Source of the DNA: an uncultured Selenomonadales bacterium
Lineage (GTDB): Bacteria > Bacillota > Negativicutes > Acidaminococcales > Acidaminococcaceae
Reading direction: 5' to 3'
NCBI GenBank assembly: GCA_900315345.1
Contig: OMYP01000007.1
Location: 245,115 to 309,114, forward strand
DNA: 64,000 nucleotides
This document shows positions 8,015 to 16,552 of this stretch, one piece after another (within the stretch, counting starts at the first letter, position 1; each line of letters opens with the position of its first letter). The notes under the pieces are model-generated. The model was not told the origin of the DNA. It worked only from the letters and a program-made list of their open reading frames with translations, and did no database searches. Made by a program: the position numbers and the translations under genes.

Positions 8015-9001
8015 ATGAGAGACCGTTTACTGTTACTGCTGGTTGCCCTGGTGTGGGGCACCACATTTATTTTCCAGCGTGTCAGCACCGGCACCATGGG
8101 CACGTTTTCTTTTATCGGACTGCGTTTTGTTCTGGGCGCCTTTGCCATTCTGCCGCTGGTGCTCTGGCAGAAGCGTCGGCTTGAAAACAATTCCTCCAAA
8201 GAAAAAAAACAAAGGTGTATGGCATCTGTTTCTTCCGACATCAGTGTTTCCGGTTCTGCCGATGGTCATAAAAATGCTGTTACAAAACCGGACAAGCCCT
8301 GGCCCCTCTGGCTCTGCGGCTTCATTATCGGCTGCATGCTCTTCGGCGGTTCCGCCTTCCAGCAGCAGGCCCTAATCTACACCACCGCAGGCAAGGCTGC
8401 CTTCATCACTTCACTGTATATTATTGCGGTCCCCCTGGTGGGCCTTCTGGTGGGCCAGCCCCTGCGCATCACTCACATTTTCGGTTGTCTGCTGGCAGTT
8501 TCCGGCCTGTACTTTCTGGCTTTCCGCAGCGACGGGCAGCCTTTGAACTTCGGCGACTTCCTCACCCTGATAGGCGTTTTGTTCTGGACCCTGCAGATCC
8601 TTTTCATCGACCGGTTTGTCCGGTGGTATCCGGGAATTTATCTGGCAGAAGGCCAGTTCATCACCGCCGCGGTCTTAGGATTTATCGGCCTGTTTCTTAC
8701 CGGTGAATCCCTGAACGGGGAAATCATCCGGCAGACAGCTGTCCCCGTCTTATATGCGGGCCTTGTGTCCAGCGGCGTAGGCTATACCTTGCAGATCATC
8801 GGCCAGGCGAAAGTGCCGCCTACAGAAGCTACCATGCTCATGAGCTGTGAAATGATCTTCGGCGCCTTGTCCGGATTTTTATTTTTGAATGAAACCATGA
8901 CCATGCGGGAGTTCATGGGCTGCCTGTTAATGACCGGCGGTATCTTTATGGCCCAGGTGCCCGGCCGCATCGTGTGGTATGGCAGAAGAAGGAGTTTTTA
9001 A
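8015..9001 (+). CDS. EamA-family drug/metabolite transporter
   Basis: About 328 residues form ten hydrophobic segments in two EamA repeats. LVALVWGTTFIFQR opens the first and GVLFWTLQILFIDRF lies in the second. DMT carriers export or exchange small metabolites across the inner membrane. A polar insert of about 40 residues (roughly residues 57-95, rich in Lys and Ser) lengthens the loop after the second membrane segment. The ATG at 8015 has AGAAAGGA upstream; an earlier ATG at 7964 lacks a ribosome binding site. It runs directly into htpX and is probably co-transcribed with it. Substrate is unknown. Confidence 0.88.
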   Translation: MRDRLLLLLVALVWGTTFIFQRVSTGTMGTFSFIGLRFVLGAFAILPLVLWQKRRLENNSSKEKKQRCMASVSSDISVSGSADGHKNAVTKPDKPWPLWLCGFIIGCMLFGGSAFQQQALIYTTAGKAAFITSLYIIAVPLVGLLVGQPLRITHIFGCLLAVSGLYFLAFRSDGQPLNFGDFLTLIGVLFWTLQILFIDRFVRWYPGIYLAEGQFITAAVLGFIGLFLTGESLNGEIIRQTAVPVLYAGLVSSGVGYTLQIIGQAKVPPTEATMLMSCEMIFGALSGFLFLNETMTMREFMGCLLMTGGIFMAQVPGRIVWYGRRRSF

Positions 9002-9002
9002 G

Positions 9003-9911
9003 ATGCTTAACATTCTTCGGGATATCATCGTCCTCAGCCTAACTTTTATCGTCAACTTTGTTATCGTCTCCACCTTCTGGGGACTGGTAGAAATGTTCAC
9101 TCCCATCCGCTGGCAATGGCTGTATAAAGGGATGGCATACTTCAACATTCCCTGGACAGAAACGAATATCATTATCGTTTTATCCGCCCTGACCCTTATC
9201 GTACCCTGCCTTTTATACCGCACCTGGATCATGCAGCGCTACCTGTGCTGGTCCCTGAACTGCCAGAAACCGAAGGGCCCTGAAGCGGAACGCCTGACCT
9301 ATGCTATGTCCCTTGTGTGCCAAAATGCGGGACTGGACATTCGCGATTACAATTTATATGTTTGCAACACCAAAGTTCTGAACGCTTTTGCCGTAGGCAG
9401 CAACAACATTGCCGTTACCCTGCCCCTGCTGACCAATTTGGAGCCCCGGGAAATCGCGGGCATCCTGGCCCATGAGATGGGGCACATCCAGAACCGGGAC
9501 ACCAACACCGCCCTGTTGACAAGTACCATGAGTTCCTTTGGGAATTTTGTGGTACGGATCTACAGTTATATTACCCTTGTACTTCAAATTTTCAGTTTCA
9601 TTCCAATCATCGGCTGGTTTGCGGCAATCATCTCCTGGTTCTTCCTGATTCAGATCTGGCTCTTCCAGTTCCTGATGCAGCTGCCGCTGCACCTGATCAC
9701 CATGTTCAGTTCCCGGCAGGATGAATACGAAGCGGATCTGTACGCCTGTAAGATCGGCCTGGGGGCAGAACTTTATAACGGACTGAGTTATATTACCAAC
9801 GGAGAAGCCAAAATGGGATTCGCCGCCCGTATCCTGTCAAGCCATCCGGGCACAGCCCAGCGGCTGGAACGGATCTGGAATTACGTTAACACCCATAATA
9901 TGATTGCCTGA
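9003..9911 (+). CDS. htpX: Membrane zinc metalloprotease HtpX
   Basis: This 302-residue M48 protease carries out membrane-protein quality control. Two membrane segments lie in the first 70 residues. The HEMGH zinc motif followed by IQNRD lies near residue 155, a second hydrophobic hairpin near 185-215, and the third zinc ligand glutamate in EYEADLYACK. The ATG at 9003 follows AAGGAG at good spacing, inside the end of the transporter gene. Length is normal for HtpX. A terminator follows. Confidence 0.95.
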   Translation: MLNILRDIIVLSLTFIVNFVIVSTFWGLVEMFTPIRWQWLYKGMAYFNIPWTETNIIIVLSALTLIVPCLLYRTWIMQRYLCWSLNCQKPKGPEAERLTYAMSLVCQNAGLDIRDYNLYVCNTKVLNAFAVGSNNIAVTLPLLTNLEPREIAGILAHEMGHIQNRDTNTALLTSTMSSFGNFVVRIYSYITLVLQIFSFIPIIGWFAAIISWFFLIQIWLFQFLMQLPLHLITMFSSRQDEYEADLYACKIGLGAELYNGLSYITNGEAKMGFAARILSSHPGTAQRLERIWNYVNTHNMIA

Positions 9912-9951
9912 AGGCAAGCGATTAAGTAACAAATATCGCTGTATAGAAATT

Positions 9952-10002
9952 AAAAAGCTGACGGTTAAAAGTGCAATACACTGATAGCCGCCAGCTTTTT
10001 TT
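9952..10002 (+). terminator. Rho-independent terminator after htpX
   Basis: AAAAAGCTGACGGTT pairs with AGCCGCCAGCTTTTT, allowing one mismatch and G-T pairs, across a loop of about 19 bases, followed by T residues. It closes the transporter-htpX unit. Confidence 0.75.
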
Positions 10003-10086
10003 AACTTTCATTCTTTAACGGGTTTTCTAAAAATACCCAAACCGTTTGCACAATGCCCTACGATTTCGAAAAAGACAGACCCATCA

Positions 10087-10965
10087 TTACTGTTTCCTTA
10101 CATATTTTGCCGCTGCCAAGCCCGCAACCGCACCTTCGTAAGCAGCCTTCACCACCTGCAGCAGGCCGCCGGTGCAATCACCCGCCGCATACAGGCCGGG
10201 AACATTAGTAGTCATATCCGCATCTACCACGATGCGGTTATTTTCCACCGCAGCTCCAATTTTCCGTGCCAGATCCACGCTGCCTGCCGTTCCCAGAGCT
10301 ACAAACAGACCTTCTGCCGGAATGGAAGCACCGTTTTCTGTCCGCAGCCCGCTGACCCGTTCCATGCCGTTCACAGCTTCAGACTCTACCGCATCCACTT
10401 TTTCCCGGTGAACTTCAATCGAATCCGGAATTTTCACCGCAGGTTCTTTCCCATTGGTAAAGAGCATCACCTTGCTGGCATGGGGCTGTAAAATCTCCGC
10501 TTCATGCAATGCGTATTCTCCTTCACCCAGAACCGCTACGGTTTTTCCCCGATAGAAAAAGGCATCGCAGATTGCGCAGTAACTGACGCCTTTTCCTTCC
10601 AGTTCCTTCAGTCCCGGAATCTTCGGCGCCAGCCGGGTGCTGCCGGCTGCAAGAATGACCGTTTTTCCTTCAAAACTTTTTTCAGGCGTCTGCACTACAA
10701 GGCCTGTAAAATCATCGTTCATGGAAAGTCCCACAACTTCCCCCTGAACAAATTCAACGCCCAGACGTTTGGCCCCTGCAATGCCGTTGGCTTCCAGCTC
10801 CGCGCCGGTTACCGGCTCTGCCAGCCCGTAGTAGTTTTCAATTTTTTCCGCTTTCGCCAAAGCCCCGCTGCCACGGGTGATTACCGTTACATCCGCCCCA
10901 GCGCGCTTAGCGTACAGCGCGGCGGAAATGCCGGCAGGGCCGCTGCCGATAATGATAATATCCAT
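10087..10965 (-). CDS. trxB: Thioredoxin reductase-like flavoprotein, NADPH motif absent
   Basis: This 292-residue protein transfers electrons to thioredoxin, whose gene follows. The FAD-binding GSGPAG is at residues 7-12, the redox-active SYCAICDAFFYRGK near 128, and the C-terminal FAD motif GLYAAGDCTGG near 262. The segment where NADPH-dependent enzymes have GGGxSA and HRRxxxRA reads GEGEYALHEA and LFTNGKEPA, so the 2'-phosphate-binding arginines are missing. It therefore resembles pyridine-nucleotide-independent (for example ferredoxin-dependent) clostridial reductases. Electron donor is inference. Confidence 0.85.
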   Translation of the reverse strand: MDIIIIGSGPAGISAALYAKRAGADVTVITRGSGALAKAEKIENYYGLAEPVTGAELEANGIAGAKRLGVEFVQGEVVGLSMNDDFTGLVVQTPEKSFEGKTVILAAGSTRLAPKIPGLKELEGKGVSYCAICDAFFYRGKTVAVLGEGEYALHEAEILQPHASKVMLFTNGKEPAVKIPDSIEVHREKVDAVESEAVNGMERVSGLRTENGASIPAEGLFVALGTAGSVDLARKIGAAVENNRIVVDADMTTNVPGLYAAGDCTGGLLQVVKAAYEGAVAGLAAAKYVRKQ

Positions 10966-11105
10966 GTTATGTATCTCCCGGCTGCACGGTCAGAACATTT
11001 CCCGCGCAGCGCACACTTTACCCGGAAATACCTCTGCCGTTCTCAATGCAAAATAATATTTCCGAACCTCTTCTTTTGAAAAATTATTACGGAATACGAT
11101 TGCAA

Positions 11106-11414
11106 TTACGCAAACAGCTTCAGCACATTCTCTTTCGACTGATAACCTACCGCCGTACCGCTCAGTTGCCCGTCCTTAAAAGCCGCCAGGGTCGGGATGC
11201 TCATCACATTGAACAGCTGGGCCAGTTCCGGATTCTCATCCACATCTACCTTGCATACTTTTAATTCCGGATGTTCTTCCGCAATGCTTTCCACTACCGG
11301 CGCCATCATACGGCAGGGGCCGCACCAGGTAGCCCAGAAATCCACCAGTACCGGCTTGTCAGACTGTAACACTTCAGCTTTAAAATTGTCTTTGTTTAAT
11401 GCAATTACTGCCAT
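11106..11414 (-). CDS. trxA: Thioredoxin
   Basis: This protein of about 102 residues has the canonical active site WATWCGPCRMM near residue 30 and the cis-proline in SIPTLAAF near 75, both diagnostic of thioredoxin. It reduces disulfides of cytoplasmic proteins and peroxidases. The ATG at 11414 lies eight bases after GAGG; the ATG two codons earlier is too close to it. It lies between the reductase and a thioredoxin paralogue, all on the same strand. Confidence 0.96.
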   Translation of the reverse strand: MAVIALNKDNFKAEVLQSDKPVLVDFWATWCGPCRMMAPVVESIAEEHPELKVCKVDVDENPELAQLFNVMSIPTLAAFKDGQLSGTAVGYQSKENVLKLFA

Positions 11415-11451
11415 TTTCATTACCTCTTTTCTCTAGATTAATATATTCCTT

Positions 11452-11775
11452 TTAATTCACCATATTCAACAATACGTTTTCCAGCCGCAGCCCCGTAGCC
11501 CGCTTCACCTTTTTCCCCTCTTTGAAAGCAATGGTGGTGGGGATCATCATGATCCCGAACTGCTGGGCAAAAGCTGTATATTCTTCTACATCCAGCTTGC
11601 ACACCTTGATTTCCGGATGCTTATCCGCAATGGAATCAAGGGCCGGCTGCTGCATGCGGCAGGGCTGGTCCCAGGCTGCATAAAAGGTAACCAGGACGGG
11701 TCTGTCGCTTTCTAATACTTCCGTTTTAAAATTATCCGGCGTTACCGAAATTATATTTTCCTTCACTATCTCCAT
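11452..11775 (-). CDS. Thioredoxin-like protein with single active-site cysteine (WDQPC)
   Basis: This 107-residue thioredoxin fold is clearly paralogous to the neighbouring TrxA (shared SDRPVLV, CRM, EIKVCK and IPTTIAF blocks). The first catalytic cysteine is aspartate: AAWDQPCRMQ replaces WCGPC. Ordinary dithiol reductase chemistry is therefore not possible. The remaining cysteine could form mixed disulfides or bind a partner. GGGAG lies nine bases before the ATG. It is the first of three thioredoxin-system genes on this strand, so it is probably expressed with them. Confidence 0.85.
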   Translation of the reverse strand: MEIVKENIISVTPDNFKTEVLESDRPVLVTFYAAWDQPCRMQQPALDSIADKHPEIKVCKLDVEEYTAFAQQFGIMMIPTTIAFKEGKKVKRATGLRLENVLLNMVN

Positions 11776-11832
11776 AGCATTTATCTCCCTGTCCGCCTGG
11801 AAAATCCCTGTGCGGATGCAACTTTATTATCT

Positions 11833-12996
11833 TTATTCCTTTTCCGGTTCCGGAAGCAGCATTGCAGCAATCAATCCCGCAATCCCCATGATCCAGAAAA
11901 TCTGCAGGGCATTCACCAGTCCCCAGTTATCGGCGGCCCATCCTACAATCGGGGCAAAAATCCCACCCAGGGTCGTGGAAAGTCCTAACGTTACCCCTGA
12001 AGCAAACCCGGCGTTCTTTGCCAGATAGGACTGTCCCAGCACTACCATGGGACTGTAGGGCATAAATACGGAAACCGCCGCCGGAACCAGCAGCGCCGTA
12101 GCCAGCCACAAATTGGTCGTGTGGGTAAGAAGCAGATATGTGGGAATCATGCAAAGGAAAGCAAGGCGGATGATCTTCAGGTAGCCGAATCTGTCGGAAA
12201 TCAATCCGCCTGCGTACGTAATACAGGCGCCCAGGGTAAACATAATGGATAATGCCATCGTTCCCTGGGTTGCCGTTGCATGCAGCACAGTCATCCAATA
12301 AATTGGAATGAATGTATTACTGATCGTAAAACCGATAGAACGGGCCAGGATCACTATGGACAGCTTCCCGAAAGCCGGCCAGTTGTTTTCTTTGGGATGC
12401 AGGGCCTGCTGTTTCTTTTCCTCTTCTTTGCCTAAAGAAATACGGCGCAGCACAGAAGGCATGGTAAACTGGATCGCCGAGGCTATAAGTACGTTTACAA
12501 TGAAAAAAATTACCAGAGAGTGGATATCGGCTTTATATGCGCAGAACCCGGCTGCAACAGGTCCAACGGCAAAACCTACGTTGCCTCCTACCGCAAACGT
12601 TCCCAGGGCCTGCCCTTTCGCATCCGATGCGATACGGTTCACCATCAGCGCCCCTTCCGGATGAAAGAGAGCGCTGCCCACGCCGCAAAGCATGGCTGAA
12701 GCAAACAGGGCTTCATACGTTGTACAGAACCCCATAAGCGCTACGGAGATACCGCAGAACAAAGGCCCCAGCGACACAAACCAGGGACGGGAAATACGAT
12801 CGGAATAATAGCCGAATAAAGGTTGCAGGATAGACGCCACCAGCACATTTGCAAATACCAGCGCCCCCGCTGCCTGATAGGACAAATTGTAATTATGGAT
12901 AAAATAAGGGAGCAGGGCCGGAATCGCGCCCTGGCTCCAGTCTGTTGCAAAATGCCCAAGTGAAAACAAATAAACAGAAGGATTGATTTTTTTCAA
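11833..12996 (-). CDS. MFS transporter, Fsr (fosmidomycin-resistance) type
   Basis: About 387 residues form twelve hydrophobic segments. The N-terminal block LFSLGHFATDW, followed by QPLFGYYSDR, resembles the Fsr group of the major facilitator superfamily, which expels drugs or metabolites in exchange for protons. The reading frame begins with TTG, with GAGGGG about eleven bases upstream, so the exact start is less certain. Its substrate cannot be read from sequence. Confidence 0.85.
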   Translation of the reverse strand: MKKINPSVYLFSLGHFATDWSQGAIPALLPYFIHNYNLSYQAAGALVFANVLVASILQPLFGYYSDRISRPWFVSLGPLFCGISVALMGFCTTYEALFASAMLCGVGSALFHPEGALMVNRIASDAKGQALGTFAVGGNVGFAVGPVAAGFCAYKADIHSLVIFFIVNVLIASAIQFTMPSVLRRISLGKEEEKKQQALHPKENNWPAFGKLSIVILARSIGFTISNTFIPIYWMTVLHATATQGTMALSIMFTLGACITYAGGLISDRFGYLKIIRLAFLCMIPTYLLLTHTTNLWLATALLVPAAVSVFMPYSPMVVLGQSYLAKNAGFASGVTLGLSTTLGGIFAPIVGWAADNWGLVNALQIFWIMGIAGLIAAMLLPEPEKE

Positions 12997-13076
12997 AATC
13001 CGTCAGGCCCCTCATACTACAACAAAATATAAATCTGCATTCCTGCCGGACGGAAATCATTATTTCCGGACCGGTA

Positions 13077-13793
13077 TTATTCCTCAATCGTAACCTTCGT
13101 ACCTACGCGCACATACTGCTTCAGCTCTTCTACATTCTGGTTTTGCAGGCGGATGCATCCTTCCGAATCCATGGCCCGCATTACATTGGGCTTATGGGTT
13201 CCGTGGATACCGATACCGCCCCAGGCCCCTTTGCTCATTTCATCGGTGTTGATGCTGATGAACCAGGGACCGTAAGCCCCTTTGATCTCGCCTTTACCAT
13301 CGCCGAAATCGTGGGTCCAACCGGATGCGTCGTCAATTTCATCCACATAGAATGTACCCGTAGGGGTCTTCATGTCGCCCCGTTTCTGTTTCTGTCCGGG
13401 GTTTTTACCGATAGTGCAGTCATAGGATTTGATCACGGTATTTTTATTGTCCAGCAGATACAGGGTATACGCGCTCTTTTTAATAAAAATACTGTATTTT
13501 TTCTGATCAGCATTCTGTTTGATCAGGGCTTTTTCCTGCTTTGCTTTTTCAGCCGCTTCCAGTTTTTTCTTTTCCGCTTCTTCTTTTGCCTTTTTCTCCG
13601 CTGCTTCTTTCGCTTTCTTTTCTGCCGCCAGTTCCTCCTGGGTCTTTTGCGGCTTCTGCGTCTCCGTCACTTTTGTTTTAGCGTTTTCTTTGGATTTTTC
13701 TTCCGCGCAGCCTGCTGCCGTCATTGCAGAAGCCAGCATCAGTATCGCCATGAATATCGTAATAATTTTTGAAAGCATTCCTTTGTTCTTCAT
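13077..13793 (-). CDS. Exported L,D-transpeptidase (YkuD family), active-site residues present
   Basis: This 238-residue envelope protein has an N-terminal signal (MLSKIITIFMAILMLASA, then AAGC, a weak lipobox). A highly charged Lys/Glu/Ala-rich coiled coil spans about residues 30-95, and a YkuD domain spans about 100-238. GIHGTHKP and DSEGCIRL supply the catalytic histidine and cysteine of L,D-transpeptidases, which form 3-3 cross-links or attach proteins to peptidoglycan. The start at 13793 has AGTGAG upstream. A catalytically altered paralogue lies immediately upstream. Confidence 0.92.
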   Translation of the reverse strand: MKNKGMLSKIITIFMAILMLASAMTAAGCAEEKSKENAKTKVTETQKPQKTQEELAAEKKAKEAAEKKAKEEAEKKKLEAAEKAKQEKALIKQNADQKKYSIFIKKSAYTLYLLDNKNTVIKSYDCTIGKNPGQKQKRGDMKTPTGTFYVDEIDDASGWTHDFGDGKGEIKGAYGPWFISINTDEMSKGAWGGIGIHGTHKPNVMRAMDSEGCIRLQNQNVEELKQYVRVGTKVTIEE

Positions 13794-13831
13794 TATTATT
13801 CTCACTTTCTTCTTTATTTCGCGGTAAAAAG

Positions 13832-13873
13832 AAAGAGTTATTCCGCAAGCGCTTCTTGGGGGAATAACTCTTT
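13832..13873 (-). terminator. Rho-independent terminator between the two YkuD genes
   Basis: AGAGTTATTCC pairs with GGAATAACTCT around a loop of about 16 bases, and TTCTTTTT follows on the minus strand. It ends the transcript of the upstream paralogue before the active enzyme's gene. Confidence 0.8.
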
Positions 13874-13883
13874 TATCCGCTGA

Positions 13884-14588
13884 TTACTCTTTAATCGTTA
13901 CAACCGTACCGACTTTTACAAACTTTTTAATTTCTTCGATATCGCTGTTCCGCACCCGGATGCTGCCTGCCGAAGAAGCCCTGCCCAGGCCTTCCGGCTT
14001 GTTGGTTCCGGAAATACCGATTCCGTTCCATTCGCCCTTGCTCAGTTCCCGGGTATCCAGCGTGATAAACCAGGGTCCGTAAGCGCCCTTTCCGTCTTCA
14101 TCAGAAACCCAGTCCGATGACGGATTGATGGATTCAACTTTGAAGGTGCCAACCGGGGTCCTTGCATCCCCTGTTTTTGTCTTTTGCCCGGGGTTGCGCC
14201 CTACCGCACAGTTATATTCTTTAATGGGATTTCCGTTGTCCAACAGGGAAATCCGGTACGCGCTCTTGGTTACTACCAGGCTGTAAGTGTGGCTTTGTAC
14301 CGGCTGTGCCGCAACTTTGGCCTCTTCAACCTTTTGCTTCTGCACTTCTGCTTTTTTGGCGATTTCCGCCTGCCCTTTCTGTTCCGCTTTTTCCGTTTCT
14401 GTCAGCTTTGGCTGGGCCTTATCCGCAAAAAAAGGCGCCGCACTCAGCTGGTTGTAGGTACCGCTTACCAGCAAAATCAAAAGACCTGCCGTCACCACTT
14501 TGCCAACGGTACTTCTGCGCATCCAGCGCAGGGCAATGGCAAGATAAGCCAGCATATATACAAAAACGCTCGGTTTTGATTTCTTCAT
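13884..14588 (-). CDS. YkuD-fold paralogue lacking catalytic His and Cys (pseudoenzyme)
   Basis: This protein of about 234 residues has an N-terminal membrane anchor (VVTAGLLILLVSG near residue 35), a Lys/Glu/Ala/Gln-rich helical stalk, and a YkuD domain that follows its neighbour almost block for block (NPGQK, GAYGPWFI, VGTVVTIKE). The active-site blocks read GISGTNKP and ASSAGSIRV: serine stands where the catalytic histidine and cysteine should be. I checked both codons (TCC, AGC). The fold is kept without frameshift, so it is probably a binding or regulatory protein, not a pseudogene. ATG at 14588 follows AAAGGTG. Confidence 0.88.
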   Translation of the reverse strand: MKKSKPSVFVYMLAYLAIALRWMRRSTVGKVVTAGLLILLVSGTYNQLSAAPFFADKAQPKLTETEKAEQKGQAEIAKKAEVQKQKVEEAKVAAQPVQSHTYSLVVTKSAYRISLLDNGNPIKEYNCAVGRNPGQKTKTGDARTPVGTFKVESINPSSDWVSDEDGKGAYGPWFITLDTRELSKGEWNGIGISGTNKPEGLGRASSAGSIRVRNSDIEEIKKFVKVGTVVTIKE

Positions 14589-14818
14589 CAAATCACACCT
14601 TTACTGTCAAATATAATGTATTCCGGTAAAATTCTTCGTATGGCTTTCTAACGATCTGCAGATTAAAATACGCACAGTGACGTAAACTATATTGAAAAGA
14701 AATCAGTGGAATAAATCCTATATATTCCTACTGTAACTTTATTATAGCACAAATTATAGTGATATTGGTAGTAAATTTACTTGTTTAACAAAAAACACAC
14801 AATTAGCGCCCGCAGCTG

Positions 14819-14926
14819 TTACCAGCCAAAGAAAGCTATGATCGCCAGCAGGACAATTACAAAAGCAAGGAGTTTCATATTATCTTCTTTTGTGCAGGAA
14901 ATAAAAGTTTTAAACTTTTCACCCAT
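14819..14926 (-). CDS. Small single-span membrane protein, 35 residues
   Basis: A 36-codon frame starts with ATG nine bases after AAGGA. It encodes a charged N-terminal half (MGEKFKTF, CTKEDN) and one strongly hydrophobic helix (LLAFVIVLLAIIAFFGW), ending in TGG-TAA. Such polar-head, single-helix peptides are typical of small membrane proteins or regulatory peptides. The hydrophobic run and ribosome binding site support it; there is no family assignment. It lies alone in a 670-base gap on the same strand as the YkuD genes. Confidence 0.5.
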   Translation of the reverse strand: MGEKFKTFISCTKEDNMKLLAFVIVLLAIIAFFGW

Positions 14927-15256
14927 AGCAGCTCGTCCTTTCCGTTTTTGCCAAATCAAATCTTTTCGCTATTTCCGGGAAATTTTATTACACTACGTTA
15001 TAAACCAGAAATTCTAAGATAATTTTATTATTTAAATTATAGTAAATTTCAGTATGAAAGTCAATTTGGCGGGGAGGCCATGAAATACATTTCATATTTA
15101 TTTAACAATTTAAGAAACAAACAGCAGATTGCTGCTCACGGGCAAATTGATTTTTACCGCGAGCATATTATATAATAGCAATAGCGTTATACGATCCTTT
15201 TATCGGACGATAGTTTTGAAAAACTAGAATTTTACTGTAGAAACAGGAAAACAAAA
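14927..15256. other. AT-rich intergenic region with nagZ promoter
   Basis: This is a non-coding stretch between the small membrane protein and the glycosidase. I see no RNA gene. The only clear elements are a small hairpin, CAGCAG-ATTG-CTGCTC near 15121, and the promoter listed separately. Confidence 0.6.
15146..15175 (+). promoter_or_regulatory. Probable promoter of the NagZ-like gene
   Basis: TTGATT (15146-15151) and TATAAT (15170-15175) are 18 bases apart, about 80 bases upstream of the start codon. This fits a housekeeping sigma factor. Confidence 0.55.
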
Positions 15257-16462
15257 ATGAGAAAACAACTCACACTAATTGGCGTATTACTTCTTCTCGT
15301 GTTCCTTATTTTCGGCTGCAGTGCGGCGGAAAATAAATCTTCAGAAAAAGGTGCCCCGCAACCGCCTGCGGAGAACTGGTCAGACGAAACCGGAATTAAA
15401 AAACTTACGGAAACGCTGATAGCCGGAATGACCCTGGAAGAAAAAATAGGCCAGATGATGTTCGTGGGCATTCATGGAACTGCTCTTACGGAAAATACTA
15501 AGGCCGATTTATCAACCATCCATGCCGGCGGCGTCATTTTATTTGACCGGAACATGGAAAACAGGGAGCAGGTCAAAGCATTAAATCACTCCTTGCAGAG
15601 CTTTGCTTCATCTACCTGCAAGGTACCCCTGTTTCTTTCTGTGGACCAGGAAGGGGGGCTGGTCACCCGGATGAAAAATGCTGCTTATCATGCTCCTTCC
15701 GCCACAGATATTTCTGCCACTGGAAAACCGGAAAATGCATACCTGCACGCCAATAAAACCGGACAGGATATTAAAGAACTTGGCTTTAATCTTGATTTTG
15801 CTCCGGTATTGGATATCGGCAATCGTATGAGCGGCAGAACATACGGCACCTCCCCCCAGCAGGTCGCGGCATTCGGGGAGCAGGCCTGCCGTGGCTTACG
15901 GGACAGCGGCATCCTGTTTACCATTAAACATTTCCCCGGCATGGGCCGGAGCGAGACTGATCCTCATACGGACAGGTCAATTGTGAATGTACCGAAGGAA
16001 ACCATTTTGCAGGAAGACCTGCTGCCGTTCCGCCAGATCATAGACCAGTATCCGTCCCATCAGTTCATGGTCATGGCAGGGCATATACGGTACCCGGCAT
16101 TTGATACCAAGCCGGCCAGCCTTTCGCCGGTCATTTTAAAAGAGTTGCTGCGCAATCAGCTTGGCTATCGCGGAATCGTCGTAACCGATGACCTGAATAT
16201 GGGTGCGGTCGCCGAAGGGTATACGCCGGAAGAAATCGGTATTGTCGCCATCCAGGCCGGAACCGATATTCTCCTGAGCTGCCACGATCCGGAAATACAG
16301 AAACGGACCTTCCGAAGCGTCGTAAAAGCAGTCCGGGACGGTCGAATTTCCCAGGCAGAGATTGATGCCTCCGTCCGTCGTATTTTATATTGCAAAATAA
16401 AAAACCTGACAAATGCAGATAAGCGAAAAGTTCTTTTTGAACAGGTAACTGCTAAAAAATGA
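15257..16462 (+). CDS. nagZ: Lipoprotein glycoside hydrolase family 3, beta-N-acetylhexosaminidase
   Basis: This 401-residue enzyme removes N-acetylglucosamine from muropeptides or glycans. The N terminus is a lipoprotein signal with the lipobox LIFGC at about residues 18-22. The catalytic domain shows KHFPGMGRSETDPHTD near residue 223, which contains the NagZ-type Lys-His and Asp-x-His elements, and TDDLNMGAV near 312 with the nucleophile aspartate. The lipid anchor differs from the cytoplasmic NagZ of enterobacteria and suggests a periplasmic role, as for lipoprotein members in Firmicutes. It ends at a terminator. Confidence 0.93.
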   Translation: MRKQLTLIGVLLLLVFLIFGCSAAENKSSEKGAPQPPAENWSDETGIKKLTETLIAGMTLEEKIGQMMFVGIHGTALTENTKADLSTIHAGGVILFDRNMENREQVKALNHSLQSFASSTCKVPLFLSVDQEGGLVTRMKNAAYHAPSATDISATGKPENAYLHANKTGQDIKELGFNLDFAPVLDIGNRMSGRTYGTSPQQVAAFGEQACRGLRDSGILFTIKHFPGMGRSETDPHTDRSIVNVPKETILQEDLLPFRQIIDQYPSHQFMVMAGHIRYPAFDTKPASLSPVILKELLRNQLGYRGIVVTDDLNMGAVAEGYTPEEIGIVAIQAGTDILLSCHDPEIQKRTFRSVVKAVRDGRISQAEIDASVRRILYCKIKNLTNADKRKVLFEQVTAKK

Positions 16463-16499
16463 AGGGATAACATGTAAAAAACAATATTCCTTATATAAT

Positions 16500-16536
16500 A
16501 AATTCCTGCAAGCCCGGGCCTGCAGGAATTTATTTT
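16500..16536. terminator. Bidirectional rho-independent terminator
   Basis: AATTCCTGCA pairs with TGCAGGAATT around a GC-rich loop, followed by TTATTTTT. It separates the convergent NagZ-like and DUF3783-like genes. Confidence 0.8.
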
Positions 16537-16552
16537 TATGTATTATGTTTAT

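Noticed and set aside
13046..13074. Hairpin CGGAAAT/ATTTCCG upstream of the MFS gene's ribosome binding site
   Set aside because: It has a stable stem but no T tract on either strand. I could not call it a terminator.
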